A stretch of DNA of 64,000 nucleotides, taken from NCBI GenBank assembly GCA_026708325.1, contig JAPOVC010000003.1, positions 62,001 through 126,000 of the forward strand. The letters are read 5' to 3'. The position numbers were made by a program, and so were the translations under genes. Positions 41,916 to 53,277 of this stretch are shown here, piece by piece. The first letter of the stretch is position 1, and the number at the start of each line of letters is the position of its first letter. Origin of the DNA: Anaerolineaceae bacterium (GTDB taxonomy: Bacteria > Chloroflexota > Anaerolineae > Aggregatilineales > Phototrophicaceae). The notes under the pieces were generated by a model. The model saw only the letters and a list, made by a program, of their open reading frames with translations, ran no database searches and was not told the origin of the DNA.

Positions 41916-42950
41916 ATGTCGCTGACTGGCAAGGTCGAGAAAGTCCCTGGTACCCGCTATTTGCGCGAGACCGGTCCACTTTCGCCCGGGCCCCCAGGTT
42001 TCAATATGACCGGCGCGCTGTCGCTTTTCAGCGGTTCCGCCTCAATGGACCTGGGGCGGGAAATAGCCGACTACATGAACGTGCACCAGGGCGAATACAC
42101 GCGCACCGTTTTCTCCAACGAAAACATCCTCATTCAACTCAACGAAAGCGTGCGCGGCCGCGACGTTTACCTGGTGCAGACCATGGCCTCGCCGGTACAC
42201 GACAACCTGATGGAACTGCTGCTGATGGTCGATACGCTCAAACGCGATTCGGCCGGGCGCATCAACGTCGTCGTACCCTACCTTTCCTACAGCCGTTCGG
42301 ACAAGAAGGACCAGCCGCGGGTGGGCATCGCAGCGCGCCTGGTGGCCAACCTCATTGAGGCCGCCGGCGCCAACCGTTACATGACCATCGACCTGCATGC
42401 CGGCCAGTTGCAGGGCTTCTTCGACATCCCCGGCGATGCCCTGACCGCCTTCTACCTGCTCAGCGACCACGTGGATGACATGGCCATTCCGAATCTGGTG
42501 GTGGTCTCGGCCGACCTGGGCTTTTCCAAAAAGGGGCGCAACTGGGCCGAGCGCCTCGGCACGCCGCACGCCATCGTCGAAAAACGCCGCGTCGACAACG
42601 AGGAGAGCCCCGACGTGCTCTCCATCATCGGCGACGTGCGCGACCGCAACGTGTTGCTGGTAGATGATGAGGTGCTCACCGCCGGCAGCGCCTGTCAGGC
42701 CGTCCAGGCCATTCGCGAGCACGGCGCCCGCGACGTCTACTTCGCCTTCACGCATGCGCTCATGCCGGCGGAGGGTTACGAGCGTCTGGCGCAACTGGGC
42801 CTGAAACACATCATCTGTACCAATACCCTGCCGGTCCCCCTGGAATGCCGCCTGCCCAACATGACCGTGCTGTCCGTCGCGCCCCTGCTGGGCGAGGTCA
42901 TCCTGCGCGCGCACGCCGGTCGCAGCGTGGGCGAACTCTTCGACGAGTGA
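41916..42950 (+). CDS. prs: Ribose-phosphate pyrophosphokinase (PRPP synthetase homologue)
   Basis: A 344-residue protein with the PRPP synthetase layout: N-terminal FSGSASMDLGREIADYMNV, YLSYSRSDKKDQPRVGI, signature DLHAGQLQGFFDIPGD, and the PRPP loop VLLVDDEVLTAGSA. It is divergent from classical Prs: the normally conserved VVSPDxGG segment reads VVSADLGFSKKGRNWAE. It probably makes PRPP, but a related enzyme is possible. ATG 41916 follows GAGGAGGAC; Met at 42006 is a shorter alternative. Confidence 0.8.
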   Translation: MSLTGKVEKVPGTRYLRETGPLSPGPPGFNMTGALSLFSGSASMDLGREIADYMNVHQGEYTRTVFSNENILIQLNESVRGRDVYLVQTMASPVHDNLMELLLMVDTLKRDSAGRINVVVPYLSYSRSDKKDQPRVGIAARLVANLIEAAGANRYMTIDLHAGQLQGFFDIPGDALTAFYLLSDHVDDMAIPNLVVVSADLGFSKKGRNWAERLGTPHAIVEKRRVDNEESPDVLSIIGDVRDRNVLLVDDEVLTAGSACQAVQAIREHGARDVYFAFTHALMPAEGYERLAQLGLKHIICTNTLPVPLECRLPNMTVLSVAPLLGEVILRAHAGRSVGELFDE

Positions 42951-43639
42951 CCCCGCCCGCCCTGCAGGACAGCAGCCCGGTCTCGCCGCGGGCCCTGGCC
43001 GTTGGCGCCGTCTTTCTGCTGGCGCTGACAGGTCTGCTGATCCTGGTGATCGACTGGGTGGGCATCGAGGAGCTGCGGGCCTGGATCCTGAGCGCCGGAC
43101 CGCTGGCGCCCCTGCTCTACATCCTGCTCAAGGCAGCGGCCTACGTATTCGCGCCGCTGAGCAGCGGGCCGGTGCAACTGGCGGCCGGCCTGCTCTTCGG
43201 CGTCCTTCCGGGCACAATCTATACCGTCATCGGCGAGGTGCTGGGCGGCACGCTCAGTTTCCTCATTGCGCGCCATCTGGGGCGTCCGGCGGTGCGCCGC
43301 TTCGCCGGTGAGGCGGGGCTGGCGCGCATCGACGAGTTTGTTGGGCAACTGGGTGGCTGGCGCGCGCTGGTCTACGCGCGGCTCTTTCTCTTCGCGATCT
43401 ACGACTTCATCAGTTACGCGGCGGGCTTCGCCAGAAGCATCACCTTACGGCAATACCTGCTGGTGTCGATCATCTGCGGCACGCCGCCCTCGTTCATCTT
43501 CGTCTACGCCGGCGGGCTACTGGAAGACCAGCGCCAGCAGATTCTGCCGCTCTACGCCTTGATCGGCGGTCTTTCGCTGCTGCCCTGGCTGATTCACCGG
43601 GCGCTGCGGGCGCGGCGGCGGGGCAGGGAAGGGGCCTGA
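42947..43639 (+). CDS. TVP38/TMEM64 (DedA-like VTT domain) membrane protein
   Basis: A 230-residue polytopic protein of the VTT/DedA superfamily, linked to lipid or polyprenyl-phosphate handling. The domain core is LAAGLLFGVLPGTIYTVIGEVLGG with FLIARHLGRPAVRRF, then RLFLFAIYDFISYAAG and a final helix. The GTG start overlaps the prs stop as GTGA. It converges with the first dioxygenase gene. Confidence 0.82.
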   Translation: MTPPALQDSSPVSPRALAVGAVFLLALTGLLILVIDWVGIEELRAWILSAGPLAPLLYILLKAAAYVFAPLSSGPVQLAAGLLFGVLPGTIYTVIGEVLGGTLSFLIARHLGRPAVRRFAGEAGLARIDEFVGQLGGWRALVYARLFLFAIYDFISYAAGFARSITLRQYLLVSIICGTPPSFIFVYAGGLLEDQRQQILPLYALIGGLSLLPWLIHRALRARRRGREGA

Positions 43640-43645
43640 AACGCG

Positions 43646-44440
43646 CTAGTCCCGCAGGTACTCCCCGGGGATGCGCGAGCCTTCGAATACGGCCTGCGGG
43701 TCCCGCCCTGCGATTTCCGCGGGTATCTCGCCCTGCCAGAATGCCGGAACAGTGTCCCTCGGGCGCGAGTGCCAGGCCAGCACGAGGGTGCGGCGTTGGT
43801 CGGTGCGGTTCCTGTCCGCCGCGTGCAGGATGCGGCCATCCAGCAACACCAGATCGCCGGCCTTGACGGGCACGTAGACCTGGTCGGGGTCGTCGCTGAA
43901 CATGGTCGGGTGGTCTTCGTCGATGAAGCGGGCGCCCTGTTCGTGTGCGGGCACGAGCCGGTCGTGAAGGGGAACGCGCTTCCAATGGCTGCCGGGGATG
44001 ACCTTCAAACAGCCGTTCTCCCTTGACGTGTCGCTTAAATAGTAGTTGAGCGCGATTTTCTGCGGCCAGGGCGCAAGGCTGAGGGGATCGTTCCATTCCA
44101 TGTGGTCCTGGTGCCAGTAGAGCGGCGGTCCGCCGGCCTCCTTGGTGAGGACGATGATCGTGCCGTGCGGCCTGAAATCGCCGAAGCCCAGGTCGGCCAG
44201 GGCTTCATACGTGGGCTTCCATGTCAGCAAGCTGTCGATGAGCGCATTGTCTTCCGCCCTGACGTTGATGTGTTGCCCCTGGTAGCGGAGGTCCGAGGGT
44301 TCGACGTGGCCGGCGATGAGTCGCTCGGTCTCCGCGCGCAGTTCCTCAAGGAAGGAACCGGGCAACACATTCTCGACAAGGACGTAGCCCTCGCGCAGCA
44401 TGAACTCCCGTTTCTCGAGGGCTGTTTCGGGGGTCAGCAT
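43646..44440 (-). CDS. Phytanoyl-CoA dioxygenase family protein, copy 1
   Basis: A 264-residue Fe(II)/2-oxoglutarate oxygenase of the PhyH type, which hydroxylates an unactivated carbon while decarboxylating 2-oxoglutarate. The facial triad is visible: His110 and Asp112 in LYWHQDHMEW and His206 in GRILHAADRNR; the Arg pair in TDQRRTLVLAW is the likely 2-oxoglutarate carboxylate ligand. ATG 44440 has GGAGGAG eight bases upstream. It is highly similar over its full length to the next gene (44505), a tandem duplicate. The substrate is unknown. Confidence 0.85.
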   Translation of the reverse strand: MLTPETALEKREFMLREGYVLVENVLPGSFLEELRAETERLIAGHVEPSDLRYQGQHINVRAEDNALIDSLLTWKPTYEALADLGFGDFRPHGTIIVLTKEAGGPPLYWHQDHMEWNDPLSLAPWPQKIALNYYLSDTSRENGCLKVIPGSHWKRVPLHDRLVPAHEQGARFIDEDHPTMFSDDPDQVYVPVKAGDLVLLDGRILHAADRNRTDQRRTLVLAWHSRPRDTVPAFWQGEIPAEIAGRDPQAVFEGSRIPGEYLRD

Positions 44441-44504
44441 GGGGGATTCTCCTCCAGTCATCCGGATTGCGGGATGTTCCGGCTGGACATAGCGAATTCC
44501 CGAC

Positions 44505-45299
44505 CTATGGCTTCAGGTATTCGCCCGGCGTTCGCAAACTCTCGTATTCGGCCGCCGGGTCCCTCTCGGCTATCGCCGCCGGAATCTCGTCCTGCCAGTA
44601 ATCGGGGACCGTGTCCATCGGGCGCAAATGCCAGGCCAGCACGAGAGTACGCCGTTGGTCGGTGCGGTTTCTGCCCGCCGCATGCAGGGTGCGGGCATCC
44701 AGCAACACGAGGTCACCGGCCCTGACCGGCACCTGCACCTGGTCCGGGTCCTCGCTGAACATGACCGGATCGTCCTCTCCGACGTAACGCGCGCCCTCTT
44801 CATGGGCGGGCACAATCCGGTCGTGCAGGGGAAAACGCCTGCGGTGGCTGCCAGGGATGACCCTGAGGCAGCCGTTTTCCACGCTCGTGTCGGTCAGATA
44901 GTAGTTCAGGGCGACAACCTGCGGCCAGGGGGCGAGGCTCAGCGGGTCGTTCCAGAAGATCCAGTCCTGGTGCCAGTAGAGCGGCGGACCGCCCGCTTCC
45001 TTGGTGAGAATGATGACCTTGCCCTCGGATTTGAAATCCCCGAATCCCATGGCGGCGAGAGCATCGTGCGCGGGTTTCCAGGTCAGCAGTCTGTCGATGA
45101 CGGGGTTGTCCACCGCAAATTCATCGATGTGCTGGCCCTGATAGCGGAGTTCGGGGGCCTCAACGTGACTGGCAATCAGTCGTTCGGTCTCCGAGCGCAA
45201 TGATTCAAGCAGGGACTCCGGCAGGATGTTCTCGATGAGGACATAGCCGTCGCGCAGCATGGCCTCGCGCTTCTCAAGGGCTTTTTCGGCGGTCAACAT
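44505..45299 (-). CDS. Phytanoyl-CoA dioxygenase family protein, copy 2
   Basis: 264 residues, collinear without gaps with copy 1. The triad is His110/Asp112 (LYWHQDWIFW) and a distal His in ARTLHAAGRNR, with TDQRRTLVLAW. GGGAGGTG precedes the ATG. Differences from copy 1 cluster around the active-site mouth (DWIF versus DHME after the metal site), which could mean different substrates; this is inference. Confidence 0.85.
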   Translation of the reverse strand: MLTAEKALEKREAMLRDGYVLIENILPESLLESLRSETERLIASHVEAPELRYQGQHIDEFAVDNPVIDRLLTWKPAHDALAAMGFGDFKSEGKVIILTKEAGGPPLYWHQDWIFWNDPLSLAPWPQVVALNYYLTDTSVENGCLRVIPGSHRRRFPLHDRIVPAHEEGARYVGEDDPVMFSEDPDQVQVPVRAGDLVLLDARTLHAAGRNRTDQRRTLVLAWHLRPMDTVPDYWQDEIPAAIAERDPAAEYESLRTPGEYLKP

Positions 45300-45369
45300 G
45301 GCACACCTCCCGCGTGTCAGTGCCTCTCTGTGGCGTGGACCGAAAGGGAGCGCCGCCGGGTTCCCGCCG

Positions 45370-46215
45370 TCACTTCAGCGCTTCCCCTGGAATCCTGTTG
45401 TGGCGGATGGCCGGAACCGCGCCCTCGTAAACAGGGCGCAGCGGCTCCAGCAGATCGCGGGTCGCCTCGACCCAGTCGTCGGGCCAGCCTTCCTGCGCCA
45501 CAAAGGCCTGTATGGATTCGGGCATGGCGGCGTAGGCCGGGTAGTACCAGAGGGTGATGTTGGTCCGGCGCTGATCGGACTGGTTGCCGTGCGCGGCGTG
45601 CAGCAACTGCGCGCTGCCCATGACCACGTCCCCCGCCCGGACCGGGACGTCGACCTCGCCCTCTGCCCGCTGGAAGGCCAGATTCTCCGGGTCTTCCATC
45701 CTGCCCAGGGCATCGCCATGGGCGTCGGCCAGTTTGTCGTGCAGTGCATGACGGTTGATGTGGGAGCCGGGGATCACCCGCAGGCAGCCGTTATGCGGGC
45801 TGGTATCCACGAGGTAGATCATCAGGAAGCACTGGAGGGTCTGCGTGGTGTAGCATGCCGGCTCGTCCCAGAAGCGCCCGTCCTGGTGCCAGAAAAGCGG
45901 CGGGCTGTGAGGCGGCTTGCTGATGATGAAACCGGAGCCCCACCTGGGGTCGTCGTAACCCAGATTGTTGAGCGCCGTCAGCAGCGGGCGATACGCAATC
46001 AGTTCCGCCATGCCGGGATGCCCAAAGACCGGAATCACGCTGCCCTGGGAGAGTTTCGCGTCGAAGTGCGCCGCGTCGGTGTGGGCCAGCACCTCATCCG
46101 TGACCTCGCGCATGCGTTCCAGCATCGGGTCGTCAATGATGCTCTCCAGCAGGCAAAAGCCATCCTCGTCGAGTTGCCGTCGCTTTTCGACGAAATCAAT
46201 GGACGAACCAGCCAT
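45370..46215 (-). CDS. Phytanoyl-CoA dioxygenase family protein, copy 3
   Basis: A 281-residue member, more distant from copies 1 and 2 but of the same group. His110 and Asp112 are in LFWHQDGRFWDEP, the distal His is in AQLLHAAHGNQ, and SDQRRTNITLWYYP carries the 2-oxoglutarate Arg. NGCLRVIPGSH is shared by copies 1-3. AGGAGG is seven bases from the ATG. Same strand and similar spacing as its neighbours, so it is probably co-transcribed. Confidence 0.83.
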   Translation of the reverse strand: MAGSSIDFVEKRRQLDEDGFCLLESIIDDPMLERMREVTDEVLAHTDAAHFDAKLSQGSVIPVFGHPGMAELIAYRPLLTALNNLGYDDPRWGSGFIISKPPHSPPLFWHQDGRFWDEPACYTTQTLQCFLMIYLVDTSPHNGCLRVIPGSHINRHALHDKLADAHGDALGRMEDPENLAFQRAEGEVDVPVRAGDVVMGSAQLLHAAHGNQSDQRRTNITLWYYPAYAAMPESIQAFVAQEGWPDDWVEATRDLLEPLRPVYEGAVPAIRHNRIPGEALK

Positions 46216-46307
46216 CCTTGCCTCCTGTGGGTCCGTGTTCCGGACTCATTGCCCGTTCGCTTTCCTTCCCTTGTTTCCTTGTCTGTCGCGCAGCCCCGCC
46301 AGGGCAC

Positions 46308-47144
46308 TTACAGGGAGCGGTTATCGATGGAGTAGGCCTGGTTGCCTCCCGGACCCAGTTGCCAGGTGCCGCGGAAGAGCGACTGCCGTTTGGGCGGCAT
46401 GGTTTCGATGGTTTCATGCGCGAGGTTCAGGCGATGCCACTGTGCCCAGAGGGAGTTGTAGCAATTGAAGACCGCGCAGCGCGGGTTGTTGGGGTTGGTC
46501 CAGTCATTGGCGGCGTGGACGAGACTCTCTGTGAAGATAACCGCTGAACCCGCCGGACAGCTGTAGCCATCCATGGCGTCGCGGATGCTGCCTTCCCAGG
46601 GGGATTCCTCGACGTTGGGGCGCCAGGGGTCCGGCCCGCCGTAGTTGAAGTGGGCCTTGTGCGAGCCGCTCAGAAAGGTAGTGCCCCCCTGTCCCTCGAC
46701 GACTTCTTCCAGCTCCCAGACGACGCGGGTCAGACCGGCGAAGATCTTTTTGCCCGCCACCTGGTAACGCATGGCGTTGGCCTGCTGGGGCGGCCGCACG
46801 ACGTGCGGCAGACCGCCGTCGCTGCGTTCCATTTTGCTCCAGCCCGGCGGCCGTATGGTGATGAAGGAGCTTTCACAGCGAAAGCTGTAACTTTCCTCCG
46901 AGACAAAGGGTTCTTCGGACAGGAGCTCCGCCAGGATGCCGACGATGGCCGGATGATCGAGCGTTTCCTGCAGTTTGCCCTCGAAATTGTTTTTGGCCCC
47001 GCCGTAGGCCTCGGCCTTCATCTCCTCGATCTCGGCGTCGTTCAGCACCGCCGGCAGCAGGATCCAGCCGCGCAGGTCAAAGAAAAACTTTTGTTCCTCG
47101 GTCATCGGCACGGCTTCCACCGTGCGCCCGTTTGATGCAGTCAT
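46308..47144 (-). CDS. Phytanoyl-CoA dioxygenase-like protein, copy 4, altered metal motif
   Basis: A 278-residue, distant PhyH-like protein. QGGTTFLSGSHKAHF matches the family core and the distal His210 is in ESLVHAANDW. The proximal position reads LPHVVRPP: His114 is there but the expected Asp is Val116. Loss of this Asp is seen in 2-oxoglutarate halogenases and in non-enzymatic members, so hydroxylase activity is doubtful. ATG 47144 has CCGGAGGA upstream; the longer open frame runs through repeats and is rejected. It is the first gene of the minus-strand cluster. Confidence 0.75.
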   Translation of the reverse strand: MTASNGRTVEAVPMTEEQKFFFDLRGWILLPAVLNDAEIEEMKAEAYGGAKNNFEGKLQETLDHPAIVGILAELLSEEPFVSEESYSFRCESSFITIRPPGWSKMERSDGGLPHVVRPPQQANAMRYQVAGKKIFAGLTRVVWELEEVVEGQGGTTFLSGSHKAHFNYGGPDPWRPNVEESPWEGSIRDAMDGYSCPAGSAVIFTESLVHAANDWTNPNNPRCAVFNCYNSLWAQWHRLNLAHETIETMPPKRQSLFRGTWQLGPGGNQAYSIDNRSL

Positions 47145-47240
47145 GCGTTCCTCCGGATTGGTGCAGGCAGCAGGAAATGTAACGCAACTTTCGGCATGGC
47201 GCATGGCATTGCCGCGGCCGGCGCCCGCCGTCGGGAGGCG

Positions 47241-47400
47241 GGGCCGGCGACACGATTTGTGGCCCCTGCGGTGCAGGGTTGGGCGGGCGACATGATATGT
47301 CGCCCCTACAAAACCGGGCGTGGCGGGCAACATGACGGGTCACCCCTGCAAACCGGGAAGGGCGGGCGACAGGATGTGTCGCCCCTGCAGCACCAGGAGA
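47241..47400. repeat. Tandem array, four palindromic units of 40 bp
   Basis: Units start at about 47241, 47281, 47321 and 47361. Each contains an inverted repeat of the form GGGCGACAnnATnTGTCGCCC, best in the second unit, followed by CCTGCA or CCTACA. The conserved GGCGAC/GGCAAC begins at 47246, 47286, 47326 and 47365. The gap between copy 4 of the dioxygenases and the isomerase gene holds this array. It resembles REP-like intergenic palindromes. Confidence 0.75.
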
Positions 47401-47512
47401 AGGCCGGGAGTTCCGCAGGCACTGGCCGACGGACCAGGTTGCATGCCGCCGCATGGCCTCAAGGTTGGACATTCCCGCAAACTGGCATTTGTTATGCCGG
47501 GCGCCTTTCCAC

Positions 47513-47624
47513 GCTATCCCACGAGATGCATCGGGCACCCGCCCACGCTATCCCGCGGGATGCTTCGGGTCGGGACCCTTGCTATCCCACGGGATGCATC
47601 GGACTTACGTCCTCGCTATACTGG
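47513..47624. repeat. Tandem array with exact 34-bp period, three units plus a partial fourth
   Basis: Units start at 47513, 47547 and 47581; the first 22-23 bases are nearly identical (GCTATCCC, then CGGGATGCATCGG with one or two changes) and the last 11-12 differ. Each unit holds a palindrome ATCCC-NC-GGGAT. A fourth, in-phase GCTAT at 47615 continues as TATACT and forms the likely -10 box of the isomerase gene. Confidence 0.75.
47617..47622 (+). promoter_or_regulatory. Likely -10 box of the isomerase gene
   Basis: TATACT followed by GG, 36 bases upstream of the preferred start. It falls in the partial fourth unit of the 34-bp array, so proteins bound to the array could control it. No clear -35. 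Confidence 0.4.
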
Positions 47625-47657
47625 CGCGGCGATTCGAGAATGTACACAGGGGCGACC

Positions 47658-48521
47658 ATGTTCAGCAGTCTCAACACCGGTGCAATCGGCATCAGGGACC
47701 ACAGTCTGGAGCAGACCCTGGCGCTGGCGCAGCGCTGCGGCTACGGCGGCGTCGACTTCGATATTCGAGAGGCGGCGCAACTGGCTGATGAGCGGGGCAT
47801 CGACGGCCTGCGCGACCTTTTCGCGCGCCACAACGCGCGGCCGGGCAACTGGGGGCTGCCGGTCAACTGGACGGAGGATGACTGGGAAGAAGACCTGGAA
47901 CGCTTGCCGGCCCTGGCGCGGGTGGCGCAGGAACTGGGCGCGCTGCGCACCACGACCGTGTGCTGGCCGCATTCGGAGACGCGACCCTTCGACGAAAATT
48001 TCGAGTGGCACCGGGAGCGCTTCGGCCGCATTTGCGAAACGTTGCTGCCCTTCGGCATTTCCGTGGGCTTCGAGTTCATCGGGCCCAGGACTTTCTCGCC
48101 GCCCGACAAAATCCCCTTCATCAATGACATGCCCGGCATGTTGCGCCTTTGCGACGCCCTCGGCACGGGAAACGCCGGCATATTGCTGGACGCCTATCAC
48201 CTGCACACTTCCGGCGGCAGCGTGGGCGATCTGGACTCGCTCCGTGAGGAGCAGGTCGTGGCGGTGCACGTCAATGACGCGCCCCTGGGCCTGACGCTGG
48301 ACACCTACATGGACCGTGACCGGCGCCTGCCCACGGAGACCGGCGTCATCGACCTGGCGGGTTTCATGCAGCGCCTGGAGGCCATGGGCTACGACGGCCC
48401 GGTCACCTGCGAGCCCTTCAGCGCGCGCACCAATGCCATCGAAGACCCCTATGAGGCCGCGCAACTGGTCGTCGAGCACATGCGTCGCATGTGGCAGCAG
48501 GCCGGCCTGGACTGGTCGTAG
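47658..48521 (+). CDS. Sugar phosphate isomerase/epimerase (xylose isomerase-like TIM barrel)
   Basis: A 287-residue AP endonuclease-2/xylose isomerase-like TIM barrel. Metal and catalytic acids are visible at the strand ends: Glu in VGFEFIGPR, Asp and His in LLDAYHLHTSGG, His in VAVHVNDAP and Glu in VTCEPFS. Such proteins isomerise or dehydrate sugars, inositols or keto acids; the substrate is unknown. ATG 47658 follows AGGGGCG; an in-frame ATG at 47640 is the alternative. An aldo/keto reductase gene converges six bases downstream. Confidence 0.8.
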   Translation: MFSSLNTGAIGIRDHSLEQTLALAQRCGYGGVDFDIREAAQLADERGIDGLRDLFARHNARPGNWGLPVNWTEDDWEEDLERLPALARVAQELGALRTTTVCWPHSETRPFDENFEWHRERFGRICETLLPFGISVGFEFIGPRTFSPPDKIPFINDMPGMLRLCDALGTGNAGILLDAYHLHTSGGSVGDLDSLREEQVVAVHVNDAPLGLTLDTYMDRDRRLPTETGVIDLAGFMQRLEAMGYDGPVTCEPFSARTNAIEDPYEAAQLVVEHMRRMWQQAGLDWS

Positions 48522-48527
48522 CCTGGT

Positions 48528-49493
<966 letters not shown>

Positions 49494-49526
49494 GGCAGCT
49501 CCCTGAGCATATTCTCACGAAGGCCC

Positions 49527-49535
49527 ATTGTAGCA
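49527..49535 (-). promoter_or_regulatory. Extended -10 promoter for the aldo/keto reductase
   Basis: On the minus strand the sequence reads TGC TACAAT (TACAAT is the complement of 49527-49532), 34 bases from the ATG. It lies back to back with the secA promoter. Confidence 0.4.
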
Positions 49536-49558
49536 GCGGAAGGGGAGGAGCGGCCCTG

Positions 49559-49567
49559 TGCTATAAT
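49559..49567 (+). promoter_or_regulatory. Extended -10 promoter for secA
   Basis: TGC TATAAT (49562-49567), a consensus extended -10, 31 bases before the ATG at 49598. No -35 is needed for this class. Confidence 0.55.
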
Positions 49568-49597
49568 CGGCATGTCACCGGCAGGCAGTGAGGCGCC

Positions 49598-52393
<2,796 letters not shown>

Positions 52394-52404
52394 ACGGCGC
52401 GACA

Positions 52405-53277
52405 ATGCTGCAAATCGGCGACATCAGGGTTCACCTCATACAGGAAAGCCACTATCTGGTCGACCCCGGCGGCCCCTTTGGCCTGGTACCGCGGGCCCTA
52501 TGGTCGCGTCATATGACACCGACAGAAGACTTGCTGGTGCCCATGACCAGCAACTGCCTGCTGCTGCAGAGCGCGGGGCGCAACATCGTGGTGGACACGG
52601 GCTACGGCCACAAACTGCCGGCGAAAGTGCAGCGCCAGATTCATTTGACGAGGCCGCATGGTGACCTGTGCCAGGGCCTGGCGAGCCCGGGCCTCGCGCC
52701 TGGCGACGTCGATCTGGTGATCAACACCCATTTGCACGCCGACCACTGCGCGGGGAACACCTGCCACGATGAAAATGGCGACCTGGCCGCGGTCTTTCCC
52801 AACGCGGAATATGTGGTTCAACGGCGCGAATATGAGGACGCCTGCCGCCCCAACGAACGCACCCGCGCGACCTACCTGGCGGAGAACTTCGAACCCCTGC
52901 GCGCCAGCGGCCAGTTGCGGCTGCTGGATGGCGACTGCGAGCTGGCGTCGGGCCTGCGCGGCGTGGTGACGCCCGGCCATACGCCGGGGCACATGAGCAT
53001 CGTGCTGGAGAGTGAAGGTCATTGCGGAGTCCAGTTGGCGGACATGGCGACCTACGCCCTGCACTTTGAACGTTTGGGCTGGATGACGGCCTATGACGTC
53101 GAGCCGCTGATCACCCTGGAGACCAAACGGCGCTGGCGGGCCTGGGCGCTGGAGCGCGAGGCCCTGCTTTTCTTCCCGCACGACCCGCAGCGTCCCGCCG
53201 GTCAACTGCAGCGGGATGAATCAGGTCGGTTAAAGGTGGAACCAGTGGAATTCCAACCCGTTCAGGGCGGCGGCTGA
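52405..53277 (+). CDS. Metallo-beta-lactamase fold hydrolase
   Basis: A 290-residue MBL-fold protein. The zinc motif is THLHADHCAGN, with later ligands in GHTPGHMSIVLE and QLADMATY; NIVVDTGYG comes before. The layout resembles quorum-lactonase-like and other small hydrolases; the substrate is unknown. It lies 11 bases after secA. Its 3' end overlaps the convergent fpg gene by 16 bases. ATG 52405 is used because the longer frame overlaps secA. Confidence 0.8.
   Translation: MLQIGDIRVHLIQESHYLVDPGGPFGLVPRALWSRHMTPTEDLLVPMTSNCLLLQSAGRNIVVDTGYGHKLPAKVQRQIHLTRPHGDLCQGLASPGLAPGDVDLVINTHLHADHCAGNTCHDENGDLAAVFPNAEYVVQRREYEDACRPNERTRATYLAENFEPLRASGQLRLLDGDCELASGLRGVVTPGHTPGHMSIVLESEGHCGVQLADMATYALHFERLGWMTAYDVEPLITLETKRRWRAWALEREALLFFPHDPQRPAGQLQRDESGRLKVEPVEFQPVQGGG

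Noticed and set aside
47145..47333. N-terminal extension of dioxygenase copy 4
   Set aside because: The extra codons run through the 40-bp repeats, while ATG 47144 has a strong ribosome binding site and gives the family length.
47241..47624. Possible CRISPR array
   Set aside because: Repeat periods are 40 and 34 bp with little or no unique spacer, the units drift, and there is no cas gene in the window.
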